Translations under genes and position numbers: made by a program
Shown: in pieces, positions 35,774 to 44,812 of the stretch
Layout: the number at the start of each line of letters is the position of its first letter
Numbering within the stretch: position 1 is the stretch's first letter
The notes under the pieces: generated by a model
Told to the model about the DNA's origin: nothing
The model's database searches: none
Seen by the model: the letters and a program-made list of their open reading frames with translations, nothing else
Origin: Companilactobacillus keshanensis
Lineage (GTDB): Bacteria; Bacillota; Bacilli; Lactobacillales; Lactobacillaceae
Reading direction: 5' to 3'
Assembly (NCBI RefSeq): GCF_003946205.1
Contig: NZ_RHOS01000001.1
Span: 62,001-126,000 of the forward strand
DNA length: 64,000 nucleotides

Positions 35774-37201
35774 TTATAGATTTTGACCTTTTTCCCAAGT
35801 TGTCTTTGACAATAGTAATCCATGTTTTACTAACTCATCAAATAATTTATAAGTTCTCTTGGAAATTTCATTAGCTGTTTCAATGTTGTTCTTTGTTAAG
35901 AAGTCAGTAACATCACTCTTACCTTCAACAGCAGCATCTGTTGCAGCGACTCTTGAACGAGCATATGATTGACAGCCATTTCTAAAGGCATTGATGGCTT
36001 CAACATATTCATGGAAGTGAGGCTCGATGAGTACAGATAATGTCTTATTTAACCAGTAAACATTATGAACATCGACTTCTTGTGTTGTATTCTTATAGTC
36101 TTCTGGAGTGTCATTGGCATTTGCATAGAATGGAACATATGGTGCATAAGCGAAGAAGCCCATTGCGATCCATTGAACAGCGGCATGAGCGGAGTCAACA
36201 CCATTTCTAATTTGCAAAATTGATGAAATTTGATTACGATCCATAGCAATTGAACGATACTTTCTTTGTTCATCAGCTGTACCTGAAGCGTAAGTTCCGA
36301 ATGGATCGTATGGTGTACCGTTGTAATGTGATGATAGAAATTCTTGTACATCTTCAATAGCTAATTTCTTAGCTGGTTTACGAGTCAATGGCATATCTTG
36401 GTCAGTTGGTTTTTGATCAGTTATTTCTGGATTGAATAATTTTTGACCATACCAAGTACGTGGAGTGTTGTAATAAGCATCATCTTCACCATGAGTTCCG
36501 AAGATCTCACGGAAGTTGAACTTACCTGGTGTAGGATTCAATTGATATTTATCAGCAAATTCTACCAAGTCAGTAGCAACTAAGAAGTTATCTGTATCAC
36601 TTGGATCGATCTCTTGAATCAATGTTTGATTAGGAACAATAGCATATGTATCTTCTGGTAAACGCATTGCTGCCCAGTGATGACCACCAACTATTTCTAG
36701 TAACCAAACATCATCATTATCATTAAATGCAATACTGTTACTTTCACCAGTACCATATTTTTCAATCAAAGAGCCAAGTCTTTCGACACCCTCTTTAGCA
36801 GTCTTGATATATGGCAAAACTAATGAAACCATGGCTTCTTCATCAACGCCATCGTGAACTAGTGGATCATATCCAAGTACACGAGCATTTGTAGCTGTAG
36901 TTTCAGTAGCACTCATACCAACATTAAATTCATTAATACCTGATTCTTCCCATTGGCCATCGCTTTGGTCAGCTTGTGGTGTACAAGTATAATGATATGC
37001 ATGATCTGGAAGAGGTACGTCCACACCAGTTACAACTGAGTGGAACGAAGCGTTCTTCTGATCCTTTGCTTCATGGACGATATATCTAAGTGGATTGATT
37101 GGACCATAACCATCTTGATTACGAGCTACAATCGTAGAACCATCCATTGTTGCGCCCTTTCCTACTATAATCTCTGTACAATCGGAACTTTTCTTCATCA
37201 T
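35774..37201 (-). CDS. pepD: C69 family dipeptidase
   Basis: Ntn-type cysteine dipeptidase with broad specificity that finishes peptide breakdown in the cytoplasm. 475 residues. The catalytic Cys (residue 8, SSDCTEIIVGKGATMDGST) is preceded by a short N-terminal stretch, as in family C69; ARNQDG and the VGGHHWAAMRLPED core follow. Two ATG codons at the start follow AAGGGAGG. A paralog is at 46264-47700. Confidence 0.92.
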   Translation of the reverse strand: MMKKSSDCTEIIVGKGATMDGSTIVARNQDGYGPINPLRYIVHEAKDQKNASFHSVVTGVDVPLPDHAYHYTCTPQADQSDGQWEESGINEFNVGMSATETTATNARVLGYDPLVHDGVDEEAMVSLVLPYIKTAKEGVERLGSLIEKYGTGESNSIAFNDNDDVWLLEIVGGHHWAAMRLPEDTYAIVPNQTLIQEIDPSDTDNFLVATDLVEFADKYQLNPTPGKFNFREIFGTHGEDDAYYNTPRTWYGQKLFNPEITDQKPTDQDMPLTRKPAKKLAIEDVQEFLSSHYNGTPYDPFGTYASGTADEQRKYRSIAMDRNQISSILQIRNGVDSAHAAVQWIAMGFFAYAPYVPFYANANDTPEDYKNTTQEVDVHNVYWLNKTLSVLIEPHFHEYVEAINAFRNGCQSYARSRVAATDAAVEGKSDVTDFLTKNNIETANEISKRTYKLFDELVKHGLLLSKTTWEKGQNL

Positions 37202-37321
37202 CTTGTTGCCTCCCTTACAACACCAGTATAGGATTATAATTTTTTAAGTAAAGGGGATTGTGAAAAAAATAATTAAAAATATAGGCCAAAAAAGGCTTGA
37301 AATATGAAGTCTACAATTGTA

Positions 37322-39238
37322 CTAGGCTTTGATTGTTTGCTTTTTCTCAATGCTATCTAGTCGTGCCGTTAAATTTTCAATTTGTTTCTTCAAACTAATA
37401 CCAATATCTGTATCACCAACTGTTGTTCGCTTAACAGATTGTTCGATAACACGTTTAGTAGAAACAACATCTGTCATATCAGCAATGGCTCTTTTTCTAG
37501 TTGTAAAAGGTTCGTGAGTTACCAGTTGGAACCCGTAAGAATTAGACAAAAGTGTATAACCACCAATTCCGGTTGTCTTATGATAGGGTTTCGACATTCC
37601 ACCATCTATTACAAATATCTTTCGATTAGCCATGATTGGTGAGTGGCCGAGCTTAACCGGCGTATGACCATTTACGATATGACCATTTTCAGGATCTAGG
37701 CCAAATTCACTAAGTAATTCATCCGCAAACCATTCTTCTTTTCTCAACGAATAGTATGGATTTTTTACTTCATGATGAGTTTCAATATCTTCAATAAAGT
37801 ATCTTTCAAAAGTTGTCATCGCACGTTTACCAAACAATGGTGACATTTTTCCGGTCCAAAGATACCAAATAATATCAGAATTTAAACAATCAACTAATTT
37901 AGGCTTCTGAAAACCTTCTTTGAGAATTTTTTCAAAGAAATCAAATAAATCTTTACCTGCATAGGTCTGACCATCCACGGTCCAACCTAACATTTTGCCA
38001 TCTTCATCAACCGGCACACAGCCATGCAATAGTAAATTGCCATTATATTTAAGATACATTGAACCGTTGTTCATCATATAAGCCATGTGATAGCGCAATT
38101 TAGGTGCATCAATAAATTGTTGTGAGAGATCAATTAGAATTTTTTCTTCTTCATCAGTTAATTTGTATGGATCATCTGGATTTACCAGCTGAAAGCATCC
38201 ATCTACGATTGGATAAACCTTACCGTCGATTTCAATCGTCTTACGATCTGAGCTTAATTTATCAAGTAACATTCTTTCTGACATTTGAAAATCAGGATTA
38301 CGCTCTATTGCTTGTCCTTCCAGCTTAAACTGCATAATAGAAATAGCTTGTTGAACACAATTATCATAACAAGCGTCATCGTCAGGAATCTTGGCACCAG
38401 TATCCGATTTAGGTTGAAATGAGTTCAGCGGTTTATAGTATTTTTCAGCAAAGGCTCTTAAATCACTTAAACCAATACCATAATTCGTTAATAGACGTAG
38501 ATTATTGTAACGGGCACTGATCCTGATCAAATTTGCCATACACAGTTTTGAGCCAGCAGCACTACCGATCCATAAAATGTCATGATTGCCCCACTGAAAA
38601 TCTAAACTGCCCCAACGCTTCATCAAGTGATCAATGATATAGTCAGGATGTGGCCCACGATCATAAACATCCCCAATAATATGCAAATGGTCAACCACCA
38701 ATCTTTGAATAGTATGACATGTTGAAATAATGAAGGAATCCGCCATATCAAGACGAATAATGCTTTCCATCACTTCATAATAATATTTATATTTAGCATT
38801 GTCATTAGAGTCCGCATATAGTAATTCTTCAGTTATATAAACAAAATCATCTTTAATAGCTTTTCTGACTTTTGAGCGAGTATACTTACTCGAAGTATAG
38901 CGAAGCATTTCGATCAATTCATTAAATGTGTCTATATACCATTGTGACAAACTACCCTCATCCGGCATCTGTTCTTTAGTCTGTCTCAAAATTTCTGTTG
39001 GATAATAAATCAAAAAGGCGAGTCTTTTTTGACTTTCAGCTGTCAACCGACCAGTAAACAATTCGGAAATTTTTTGACGCGTATTTCCGGAACCATTTCG
39101 TAAAATATGAGCGAATTCATCATATTCACCATGAATATCACTTACAAAGGCCTCAGTTCCCTTTGGCAAGTTCAGAATAGCCGAAAGATTAATGATTTCT
39201 GATTTAATTTCATTACTGGTTGTGAATATTTTTTCCAT
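37322..39238 (-). CDS. fbp: Fructose-1,6-bisphosphatase, class III
   Basis: Gluconeogenic phosphatase of the Firmicutes type. ATG 39238 is preferred (AGGAATT just upstream); the frame is open to 39337 with no supported start. 638 residues. Metallophosphatase motifs are DIHGEYDEF, GDVYDRGPHPDYI, WGNHDILWIG and VNGHTPVKLG. A C-terminal extension ends in a short coiled coil (LKKQIENLTARLDSIEKK). Divergent from the aldo/keto reductase gene. Confidence 0.94.
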   Translation of the reverse strand: MEKIFTTSNEIKSEIINLSAILNLPKGTEAFVSDIHGEYDEFAHILRNGSGNTRQKISELFTGRLTAESQKRLAFLIYYPTEILRQTKEQMPDEGSLSQWYIDTFNELIEMLRYTSSKYTRSKVRKAIKDDFVYITEELLYADSNDNAKYKYYYEVMESIIRLDMADSFIISTCHTIQRLVVDHLHIIGDVYDRGPHPDYIIDHLMKRWGSLDFQWGNHDILWIGSAAGSKLCMANLIRISARYNNLRLLTNYGIGLSDLRAFAEKYYKPLNSFQPKSDTGAKIPDDDACYDNCVQQAISIMQFKLEGQAIERNPDFQMSERMLLDKLSSDRKTIEIDGKVYPIVDGCFQLVNPDDPYKLTDEEEKILIDLSQQFIDAPKLRYHMAYMMNNGSMYLKYNGNLLLHGCVPVDEDGKMLGWTVDGQTYAGKDLFDFFEKILKEGFQKPKLVDCLNSDIIWYLWTGKMSPLFGKRAMTTFERYFIEDIETHHEVKNPYYSLRKEEWFADELLSEFGLDPENGHIVNGHTPVKLGHSPIMANRKIFVIDGGMSKPYHKTTGIGGYTLLSNSYGFQLVTHEPFTTRKRAIADMTDVVSTKRVIEQSVKRTTVGDTDIGISLKKQIENLTARLDSIEKKQTIKA

Positions 39239-39378
39239 AATTCCTAGTAGACCTCTTTCTAATGTAAGGGTTTCATACATTGATAATATGCAACAACTTG
39301 AACTATACCAAATATCAAGTTGTTTTCCAAGTTTCACAAAATAAAATGCGTTAAAATATTAATTATGGAGGTATGTTT

Positions 39379-40263
39379 ATGAGCTTAAATATTGAATCAT
39401 GCGTAACATTAAATAATGGCGTGAAAATGCCCCAATTAGGTATGGGTGTGTGGCAGGTTAACAACACTCAAGCTTCAGAGTCCGTTCAATGGGCTTTAAA
39501 ACACGGTTACAAAGCCATTGATACAGCAAAACAATATGGTAACGAAAAAGGTGTCGGTATTGGACTTCAAAAAGGTCTTGTTGAAAACAACCTAAAACGT
39601 GAAGATATTTTCTTAACTACTAAAATTTATAATGGTGATCAAGGTTATGAATCAACTTTGAAACAATTTGAAGGACAGTTAAAGAACTTACAAACGGATT
39701 ATGTTGATCTTTTACTTATTCATTGGCCAGTTGATGGAACTTATTTATCTGCTTGGAAGGCCTTAGAAGAAATTTATCATCAAGGTAAGGCACGTGCCAT
39801 CGGAGTTTCAAACTTTAATATCACTAAATTACAAGATATTCTAAAAACGGCTTCCGTTAAACCGGCTGTTAACCAAATGGAATTTCATCCTCTTTGCCAA
39901 GAAGAGGACATTAAGAACTTCTGTGATGAGCAAAACATCTATCTAGAGGCTTGGTCACCACTAGGCAGTGGTACTGTTCTTAAAGATACAAGACTTCAAA
40001 AAATTGCTGAGAAATACAATAAATCGGTTGCTCAAGTTATCTTACGTTGGGACTTGCAACGTGACATCATTACAATTCCTAAATCATCTCACGAGGCAAG
40101 GATCGAGCAAAATGCTGATATCTTCAATTTTGAATTGAATGAAGATGATGTCAACGAGATCAATGGTCTTGATATTGATCAAAGAAGTCTCTGGTATGGT
40201 AGTTTTACATGGCATGGTAATCCTGATGGGTATCAAGATTCCGTTGAAGAATGGGACGATTAA
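39379..40263 (+). CDS. Aldo/keto reductase
   Basis: NADPH-dependent carbonyl reductase of the AKR5-like group (294 residues; ATG 39379 is used because GGAGGT abuts the ATG two codons earlier). The catalytic tetrad can be seen: Asp and Tyr in AIDTAKQYGNE, Lys in LTTKIYN, His in LLIHWPVDG. The cofactor segment IPKSSHEARIEQN is at the C-terminus. Substrates in lactobacilli include 2,5-diketogluconate-like ketones and aldehydes; not assignable here. Confidence 0.92.
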   Translation: MSLNIESCVTLNNGVKMPQLGMGVWQVNNTQASESVQWALKHGYKAIDTAKQYGNEKGVGIGLQKGLVENNLKREDIFLTTKIYNGDQGYESTLKQFEGQLKNLQTDYVDLLLIHWPVDGTYLSAWKALEEIYHQGKARAIGVSNFNITKLQDILKTASVKPAVNQMEFHPLCQEEDIKNFCDEQNIYLEAWSPLGSGTVLKDTRLQKIAEKYNKSVAQVILRWDLQRDIITIPKSSHEARIEQNADIFNFELNEDDVNEINGLDIDQRSLWYGSFTWHGNPDGYQDSVEEWDD

Positions 40264-40317
40264 TTTTCCTACTATTGACTGTCTTGGCCTTAGACTCTTC
40301 AGTTATATAATAAATAT

Positions 40318-40345
40318 GGGCATCCATTTTTTGGATGCCTTTTTC
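40318..40345 (+). terminator. Terminator of the aldo/keto reductase gene
   Basis: GGGCATCCA with TGGATGCC, then a T-run. Confidence 0.75.
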
Positions 40346-40377
40346 GTTGGAAAGATAGAATTGAGTTTAAATTCACA

Positions 40378-40414
40378 CAAAAAGCCTGGAAGAATTGATC
40401 TTTCAAGCTTTTTT
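40378..40414. terminator. Terminator of the flavin operon (bidirectional)
   Basis: AAAAAGCCTGGAAG with CTTTCAAGCTTTTT (one G-U and one mismatch), immediately after the last ApbE-like stop codon when read from the minus strand. Confidence 0.75.
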
Positions 40415-41201
40415 AATATTTTTTCATAAAAATGTCACCTAACGAACCTTCTCTAAAATTAATATTTCCAAGTTTCTCATCAACCATCATGCCCGTTAAA
40501 TGCGATTCTGCAATTAGTTTGGGAAACTCTCGCGTACCTACTGCCAAACCTGCAATTGCCCACACTCTAGCGTCTGTCACGTTACTGTTAATAACTGTAA
40601 CTTGTTGAATATGGCTTTTATTACTGATCAAGGCATGCTTAACATCCATTTTTTCCAACGTTGTAATTGCAGCATTTTGTAAATAGTATGTTGCTGCTAT
40701 TTGATCAGAACCTGGTTTCATAATTGGAATCGTCCAATGATAATCACTATCAGAAGTACTGATCAGTGTATCGCTACCATCGCTAAATTTTACTGCAACG
40801 ATTTCATTTTCCTTCAATAATGGTCTGAGATACTTATCAAAAACTTCATCAATGATCCAGCCCTTAATAAACTCTGTAGGATCATATTTACTGCCAAAAT
40901 TCGTACTGAAGTAATGATGTGTCATTTGTTCAGCAATAACCGTTTGTGTGTAAATATCACTGAACGTATCCGATTCAATCAAAGGTCTTTGACTTCCTGA
41001 TTGAAATGCTACAACCAGAGAGTCCTTTTTAACTGGTGAAAATTTTTCATCCATTTCTTTTAAATACTTCTTTATGTTTTCGGTTGCTACATTAAATAAT
41101 TCTTTTACATTTTCATTATTAGCACGAGTAATTAATTTAATTGAATATTGATTCTCTAATTCACCAACTTTACAACTTAATGAATTATATTTTTCGGTCA
41201 T
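40413..41201 (-). CDS. ApbE-like FAD:protein FMN transferase, degenerate
   Basis: Fifth and last gene of the flavin operon. ATG 41201 is taken; a TTG two codons earlier is too close to the AAAGG site. 262 residues with the ApbE plan (KYDPTEFIKGWIIDEVFDKYL; ending ESHLTGMMVDEKLG). The Gly-Gly-Asp loop kept in its paralogs (GGGDMK, GGDMK) is changed to SDGSDTLIST, so catalysis may be lost or altered. The family transfers FMN from FAD to a Ser/Thr of target proteins. Confidence 0.8.
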   Translation of the reverse strand: MTEKYNSLSCKVGELENQYSIKLITRANNENVKELFNVATENIKKYLKEMDEKFSPVKKDSLVVAFQSGSQRPLIESDTFSDIYTQTVIAEQMTHHYFSTNFGSKYDPTEFIKGWIIDEVFDKYLRPLLKENEIVAVKFSDGSDTLISTSDSDYHWTIPIMKPGSDQIAATYYLQNAAITTLEKMDVKHALISNKSHIQQVTVINSNVTDARVWAIAGLAVGTREFPKLIAESHLTGMMVDEKLGNINFREGSLGDIFMKKY

Positions 41202-41316
41202 AGGCAATCTGCCTTTCTATTTAGATTTCTTGTTTGATTATACTTAAAAGTATATAGACCATTTATGAAGTTCCTATGACTTAAAATTGTAATAAATTGG
41301 AACTTTTAGCGAATTT

Positions 41317-42087
41317 TTAAGCTTGTTTTAAGATTCCATTTTTAAAGGGTATTTCTCCTTCCTCTTGATCAAATAAAATACCGGTCAATTTTGATTTCCA
41401 AATCATCTGTGAGAATTTCTTGATGCCTGCTGAAATACCCGTTTTAGCCCAAACATCAGCATCTATCAAACCTGCACTAAAAATAGTAACTTGTTTGATT
41501 TTGCTAATATCATTTTGATCATCAATCATTTCAGAAGTTGCTACGGAACCATTTTTTAAATAATATCCTGTAGCGATACCTTGAAAATCATTAGGATCCT
41601 TAATACCAATTTCCCAATAAAAGTCAGCACCTTTCCGGGTGGCAACTTTCATATCACCACCGCTAGTAAGAGAGACACCACTGATTTCAGAATTATTTAG
41701 TAATGGACGTAAGTTTTTTTCAAAGACTTTTTCGATTATCCAACCCTTGATCAATCCTGAAGAGTCATTTTCAATTTCTAAATTTCCTTCAACTTTCGCA
41801 CCAGTCATTTCATCGGCCAATTTGGCTTGAGCAAAAATGGACTGGAAAGTGTCATAGTCAAGCAGAGGATCGATACTTCCACTTTGCAATTTACGTATCA
41901 ATGAATCTGTTCTGAAAGGATAAACACCATCAACTATCTGTGCTAAATCTTTTTCGATAGAAAAACATGTTTGATGAAAAATATCCTGAGTAATCCTGTC
42001 ATAATTCTTAGTAGCCAGTTTGATCGTAAAAGGAACATTAAGTACTTCTACAATTCGACTTGGAAAATAATATTTATTTTCTGACAT
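41317..42087 (-). CDS. apbE: ApbE family FAD:protein FMN transferase
   Basis: Fourth gene of the operon, 256 residues from ATG 42087 (AAAGCGAG upstream). It keeps the flavin/Mg loop (SLTSGGDMKVAT), the KGWIIEKVFEKNL helix and the C-terminal SKLTGILFDQEEGEI. About half identical by eye to the product of 43433-44233, so a paralog by duplication. The likely target is the FMN-binding protein encoded at the head of the operon, or another flavoprotein elsewhere. Confidence 0.88.
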   Translation of the reverse strand: MSENKYYFPSRIVEVLNVPFTIKLATKNYDRITQDIFHQTCFSIEKDLAQIVDGVYPFRTDSLIRKLQSGSIDPLLDYDTFQSIFAQAKLADEMTGAKVEGNLEIENDSSGLIKGWIIEKVFEKNLRPLLNNSEISGVSLTSGGDMKVATRKGADFYWEIGIKDPNDFQGIATGYYLKNGSVATSEMIDDQNDISKIKQVTIFSAGLIDADVWAKTGISAGIKKFSQMIWKSKLTGILFDQEEGEIPFKNGILKQA

Positions 42088-42168
42088 AATAATCAACTCG
42101 CTTTCAACTCTTAGTTTCCGCGATTATATAAATTAAATGTGACTTTTTTGTGACAGGTGCTTAAAATT

Positions 42169-43455
42169 TTACCAACTAAATTCTTCGAAATATATTTGAC
42201 CACTTTTGGCACCTTGAGCTTTTAAGAACCTCACCCAATGATGCATCATTTTACTTGGACCTCCAATCAGAAAGACAGTATTATTTTGCCAATTTCTGGG
42301 TAATTTTTGTTGAAGTTGTTTATCTTTAAAGCGACCCACCTGGATCACATAATCTAAACCAGATTTTTGCCACTGAGCAAATTTATCCTGATATATCAGG
42401 TCTTTTTGATTATGAACACTGTACATCAACATGATGCTTCTACTTAGATTACCCTCAATAGTGGAAATCAACGGTGTCACTCCAATACCGCCCGCTAAAA
42501 CAACAATATTAGCGTCACTTGGTTGTTCCTTTAGGAATTGTTCATACCTACCGAATCCACCATCAATTAAAGCAACAGTACCTGGTTCTATTTTTGATAA
42601 TCTCTTAGTAAAATCACCATCACCACGAATTGCTAAAACTATTCTTCTTGTCTTATCTGGAACATTCACTATAGAAAAAGGATGCATTTCTTTTAGCCCA
42701 TTGATATCTGGGAAAGATAAAAAAATATAGTCTCCTGCTAATAATTTTATTTTGGAACTTCTAGGTAACTCTAACGTCAATTCTTGAATATTTTCACTTA
42801 TTTTGCGATTCTGTATTACATCCGTTCTATCGTACGTCAGTGGCTGAATAAATTTGCTAAATAAATAACTGCCTAAGACAAATAATGATGCAACATCAAA
42901 CCATATCATAAAAGGCCTTATTGCTGTAATGTAACTGATCAGTTGAACGTGAATAAATACTAATATGGTTGCGACTATATTTAAACGATGGATCCAAATC
43001 GATAACTCATGTCTAAATATTCTCTCTAAAATAATTTTTATCTTTTTCAAAATTGTTACCCGGTTTGTCAGCCATCCTGCCATAAAGATCATCGAATAGA
43101 TCATCAGGCCAAGAAATAAATCAAAGGCCCAATCACCAGTTGTTTTTATCCATCCACTAGATGAAGTACCTTCTTTGTGAAGATAGGCCAATATAATTGC
43201 AGCAATACTGAGGATCCCATGAACCATATACATTTCCGGTAATCCGATCAATCGATCTAACCATTTAGGCTTGGTACTTAAATAAATGGCGACAAGCATC
43301 CAAACATAAGCAATAGTTCCATAATAAATTGCTCGAAATTCACTCTTATAGATAATAGGAAGTCCATTTGATAATGTCTGTAAAAACGGCAAAGGAACTA
43401 AAAAAATTGCTACTAACCAGAATAAGCCTAAACTAAAACGATGTTTTTTGAGCAT
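42169..43455 (-). CDS. Ferric-reductase-like heme/FAD transmembrane oxidoreductase
   Basis: Carries electrons from cytoplasmic NAD(P)H through FAD and two hemes across the membrane (FRE/NOX superfamily). 428 residues with six helices in 1-205. Two His pairs, H79/H93 and H156/H169, have 13 and 12 residues between them, the same spacing as the heme ligands of NADPH oxidases. The FNR domain follows: EMHPFSIVN for FAD, GGIGVTPLIS for the dinucleotide, and a C-terminal FLIGGPSKMM with FEEF. Its start overlaps the upstream apbE by 23 bp. Confidence 0.88.
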   Translation of the reverse strand: MLKKHRFSLGLFWLVAIFLVPLPFLQTLSNGLPIIYKSEFRAIYYGTIAYVWMLVAIYLSTKPKWLDRLIGLPEMYMVHGILSIAAIILAYLHKEGTSSSGWIKTTGDWAFDLFLGLMIYSMIFMAGWLTNRVTILKKIKIILERIFRHELSIWIHRLNIVATILVFIHVQLISYITAIRPFMIWFDVASLFVLGSYLFSKFIQPLTYDRTDVIQNRKISENIQELTLELPRSSKIKLLAGDYIFLSFPDINGLKEMHPFSIVNVPDKTRRIVLAIRGDGDFTKRLSKIEPGTVALIDGGFGRYEQFLKEQPSDANIVVLAGGIGVTPLISTIEGNLSRSIMLMYSVHNQKDLIYQDKFAQWQKSGLDYVIQVGRFKDKQLQQKLPRNWQNNTVFLIGGPSKMMHHWVRFLKAQGAKSGQIYFEEFSW

Positions 43456-44233
43456 GTTTTAAGACCCCATTTCGAAAATGAATTTGACCCTCTTCTTGAT
43501 CAAATAAAACTCCTGTTAATCTTGAATTCCAAATCATTTTTGAAAATTGTTCTGTCCCGGCTGAGATCCCAGCGGTAGCCCAAACATCGGCATCCACCAA
43601 ACTAGAACTAATAACCGTCACTTGCTGGATATTGCTCGAATTATTTTGAACGATATGTTGACCACGTTTATTCATTCCTGAAGTTGCTACAGCACCATTT
43701 TTTAAATAAAAACTTGTGGCAATATTTTGTAGATCGTTTGGATCTTCAATACCAATACCCCAGCGAAAATCGACATTCTTTTTAGTAGCAAACTTCATAT
43801 CACCGCCACCATTGAGTGAAACACCATCAATATCAGGATCATCTAATAATTCACGTAGATTGGACTCAAACGATTTTTCAATCACCCAGCCTTTAACTAT
43901 GCCAGTTGGATCGTATTTATCTTCAAAATGTGCCGAGAAATAATTATCGGTCATTTCTTCAGCTAGTTTAGATTGGACGAATACAGATTGAAATGAATCA
44001 TACTTTAGCAATGGATCAAGATCGCCATTTTGAAACTTAACTAATAATGAATCCGATCGAAATGGTGAAAATTCCTTATCCACTTGATTCAATTCTCGTT
44101 TTATAGTGTAAGTAACTTGTTCTAAAATACCTTGAATCACATCATCATTAGTCCTTGTAGCTAATTTGATCGTAAACGGTATATTCATCGAATTTATTAC
44201 TTGATTTGGAAAATAATATTTAGTTTCCGTCAT
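43433..44233 (-). CDS. apbE: ApbE family FAD:protein FMN transferase
   Basis: Second gene of the operon; 266 residues from ATG 44233 after AAAGGAGC. The substrate loop SLNGGGDMKFAT, YDPTGIVKGWVIEKSFE and SRLTGVLFDQEEGQ are intact, so this is the best candidate for the active transferase. It lies 13 bp after the gene for the FMN-binding protein, its probable substrate, and overlaps the ferric-reductase-like gene downstream. Confidence 0.9.
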   Translation of the reverse strand: MTETKYYFPNQVINSMNIPFTIKLATRTNDDVIQGILEQVTYTIKRELNQVDKEFSPFRSDSLLVKFQNGDLDPLLKYDSFQSVFVQSKLAEEMTDNYFSAHFEDKYDPTGIVKGWVIEKSFESNLRELLDDPDIDGVSLNGGGDMKFATKKNVDFRWGIGIEDPNDLQNIATSFYLKNGAVATSGMNKRGQHIVQNNSSNIQQVTVISSSLVDADVWATAGISAGTEQFSKMIWNSRLTGVLFDQEEGQIHFRNGVLKHAQKTSF

Positions 44234-44246
44234 ATAATATGCTCCT

Positions 44247-44690
44247 TTATTCAGCTTGATTTAAGGCGTTTTGCAAGGAGCCAGTGAATCCTTTATAAGT
44301 CTCTGTGGCTCCAGAGATTTGTTGAATACTGGCACTCTGAGCTTTAATTGCCTCTGATTTATATGTTGGTAAAGATTGTTCATTTATCTGAACCGATTTA
44401 TTTTCTGAGTCTGGATGTTTTAATACGTTTATTTTTGTTAATTTCCCACCGGATATTGTGATCTGGATCTGAACATCACCCCAACGAGTGCTTGTCGATG
44501 AACCAGTGTATGTACCATCCTTGTATTGCCCAGTAGATTTTTGCTTTACTGTTGCTGTTTTTTTAGTAGTTGTTTTAGTTTTTACTTCCGTAGATTGAGT
44601 ATCTTTAAAAAATACAATGTATCCATCAATTGCCATTGCGACCGCAACTCCAAAAGATAGGCTTACACCAATTATTTTTCGAATCATCAT
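44247..44690 (-). CDS. Membrane-anchored FMN-binding domain protein
   Basis: Electron carrier with covalently bound FMN. The start is ambiguous between ATG 44690, 44687 and 44708; AAGGTGAG favours the first two. 147 residues from 44690: an N-terminal membrane anchor (about 4-28), a Thr/Lys-rich tether (30-55), then the FMN_bind domain. The flavinylation motif SGATET is at about 126-131, with T129 the likely FMN-carrying residue. Predicted to face outside. Head of the five-gene operon. Confidence 0.88.
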   Translation of the reverse strand: MMIRKIIGVSLSFGVAVAMAIDGYIVFFKDTQSTEVKTKTTTKKTATVKQKSTGQYKDGTYTGSSTSTRWGDVQIQITISGGKLTKINVLKHPDSENKSVQINEQSLPTYKSEAIKAQSASIQQISGATETYKGFTGSLQNALNQAE

Positions 44691-44769
44691 CTCACCTTCG
44701 ATTCTCATTTTTTATGAGTATATGGTTAAAATATGATAATTCTATGATTAAAGTACTAAAAAAGTGTAT

Positions 44770-44800
44770 AAAAAAACAGTGTCTGCTTTCGCAAACACTG
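44770..44800 (-). terminator. Terminator of pbuX
   Basis: Minus strand CAGTGTTTGC-GAAA-GCAGACACTG (one G-U), then a T-run (A at 44770-44776). Confidence 0.85.
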
Positions 44801-44812
44801 CTATGGATATTT

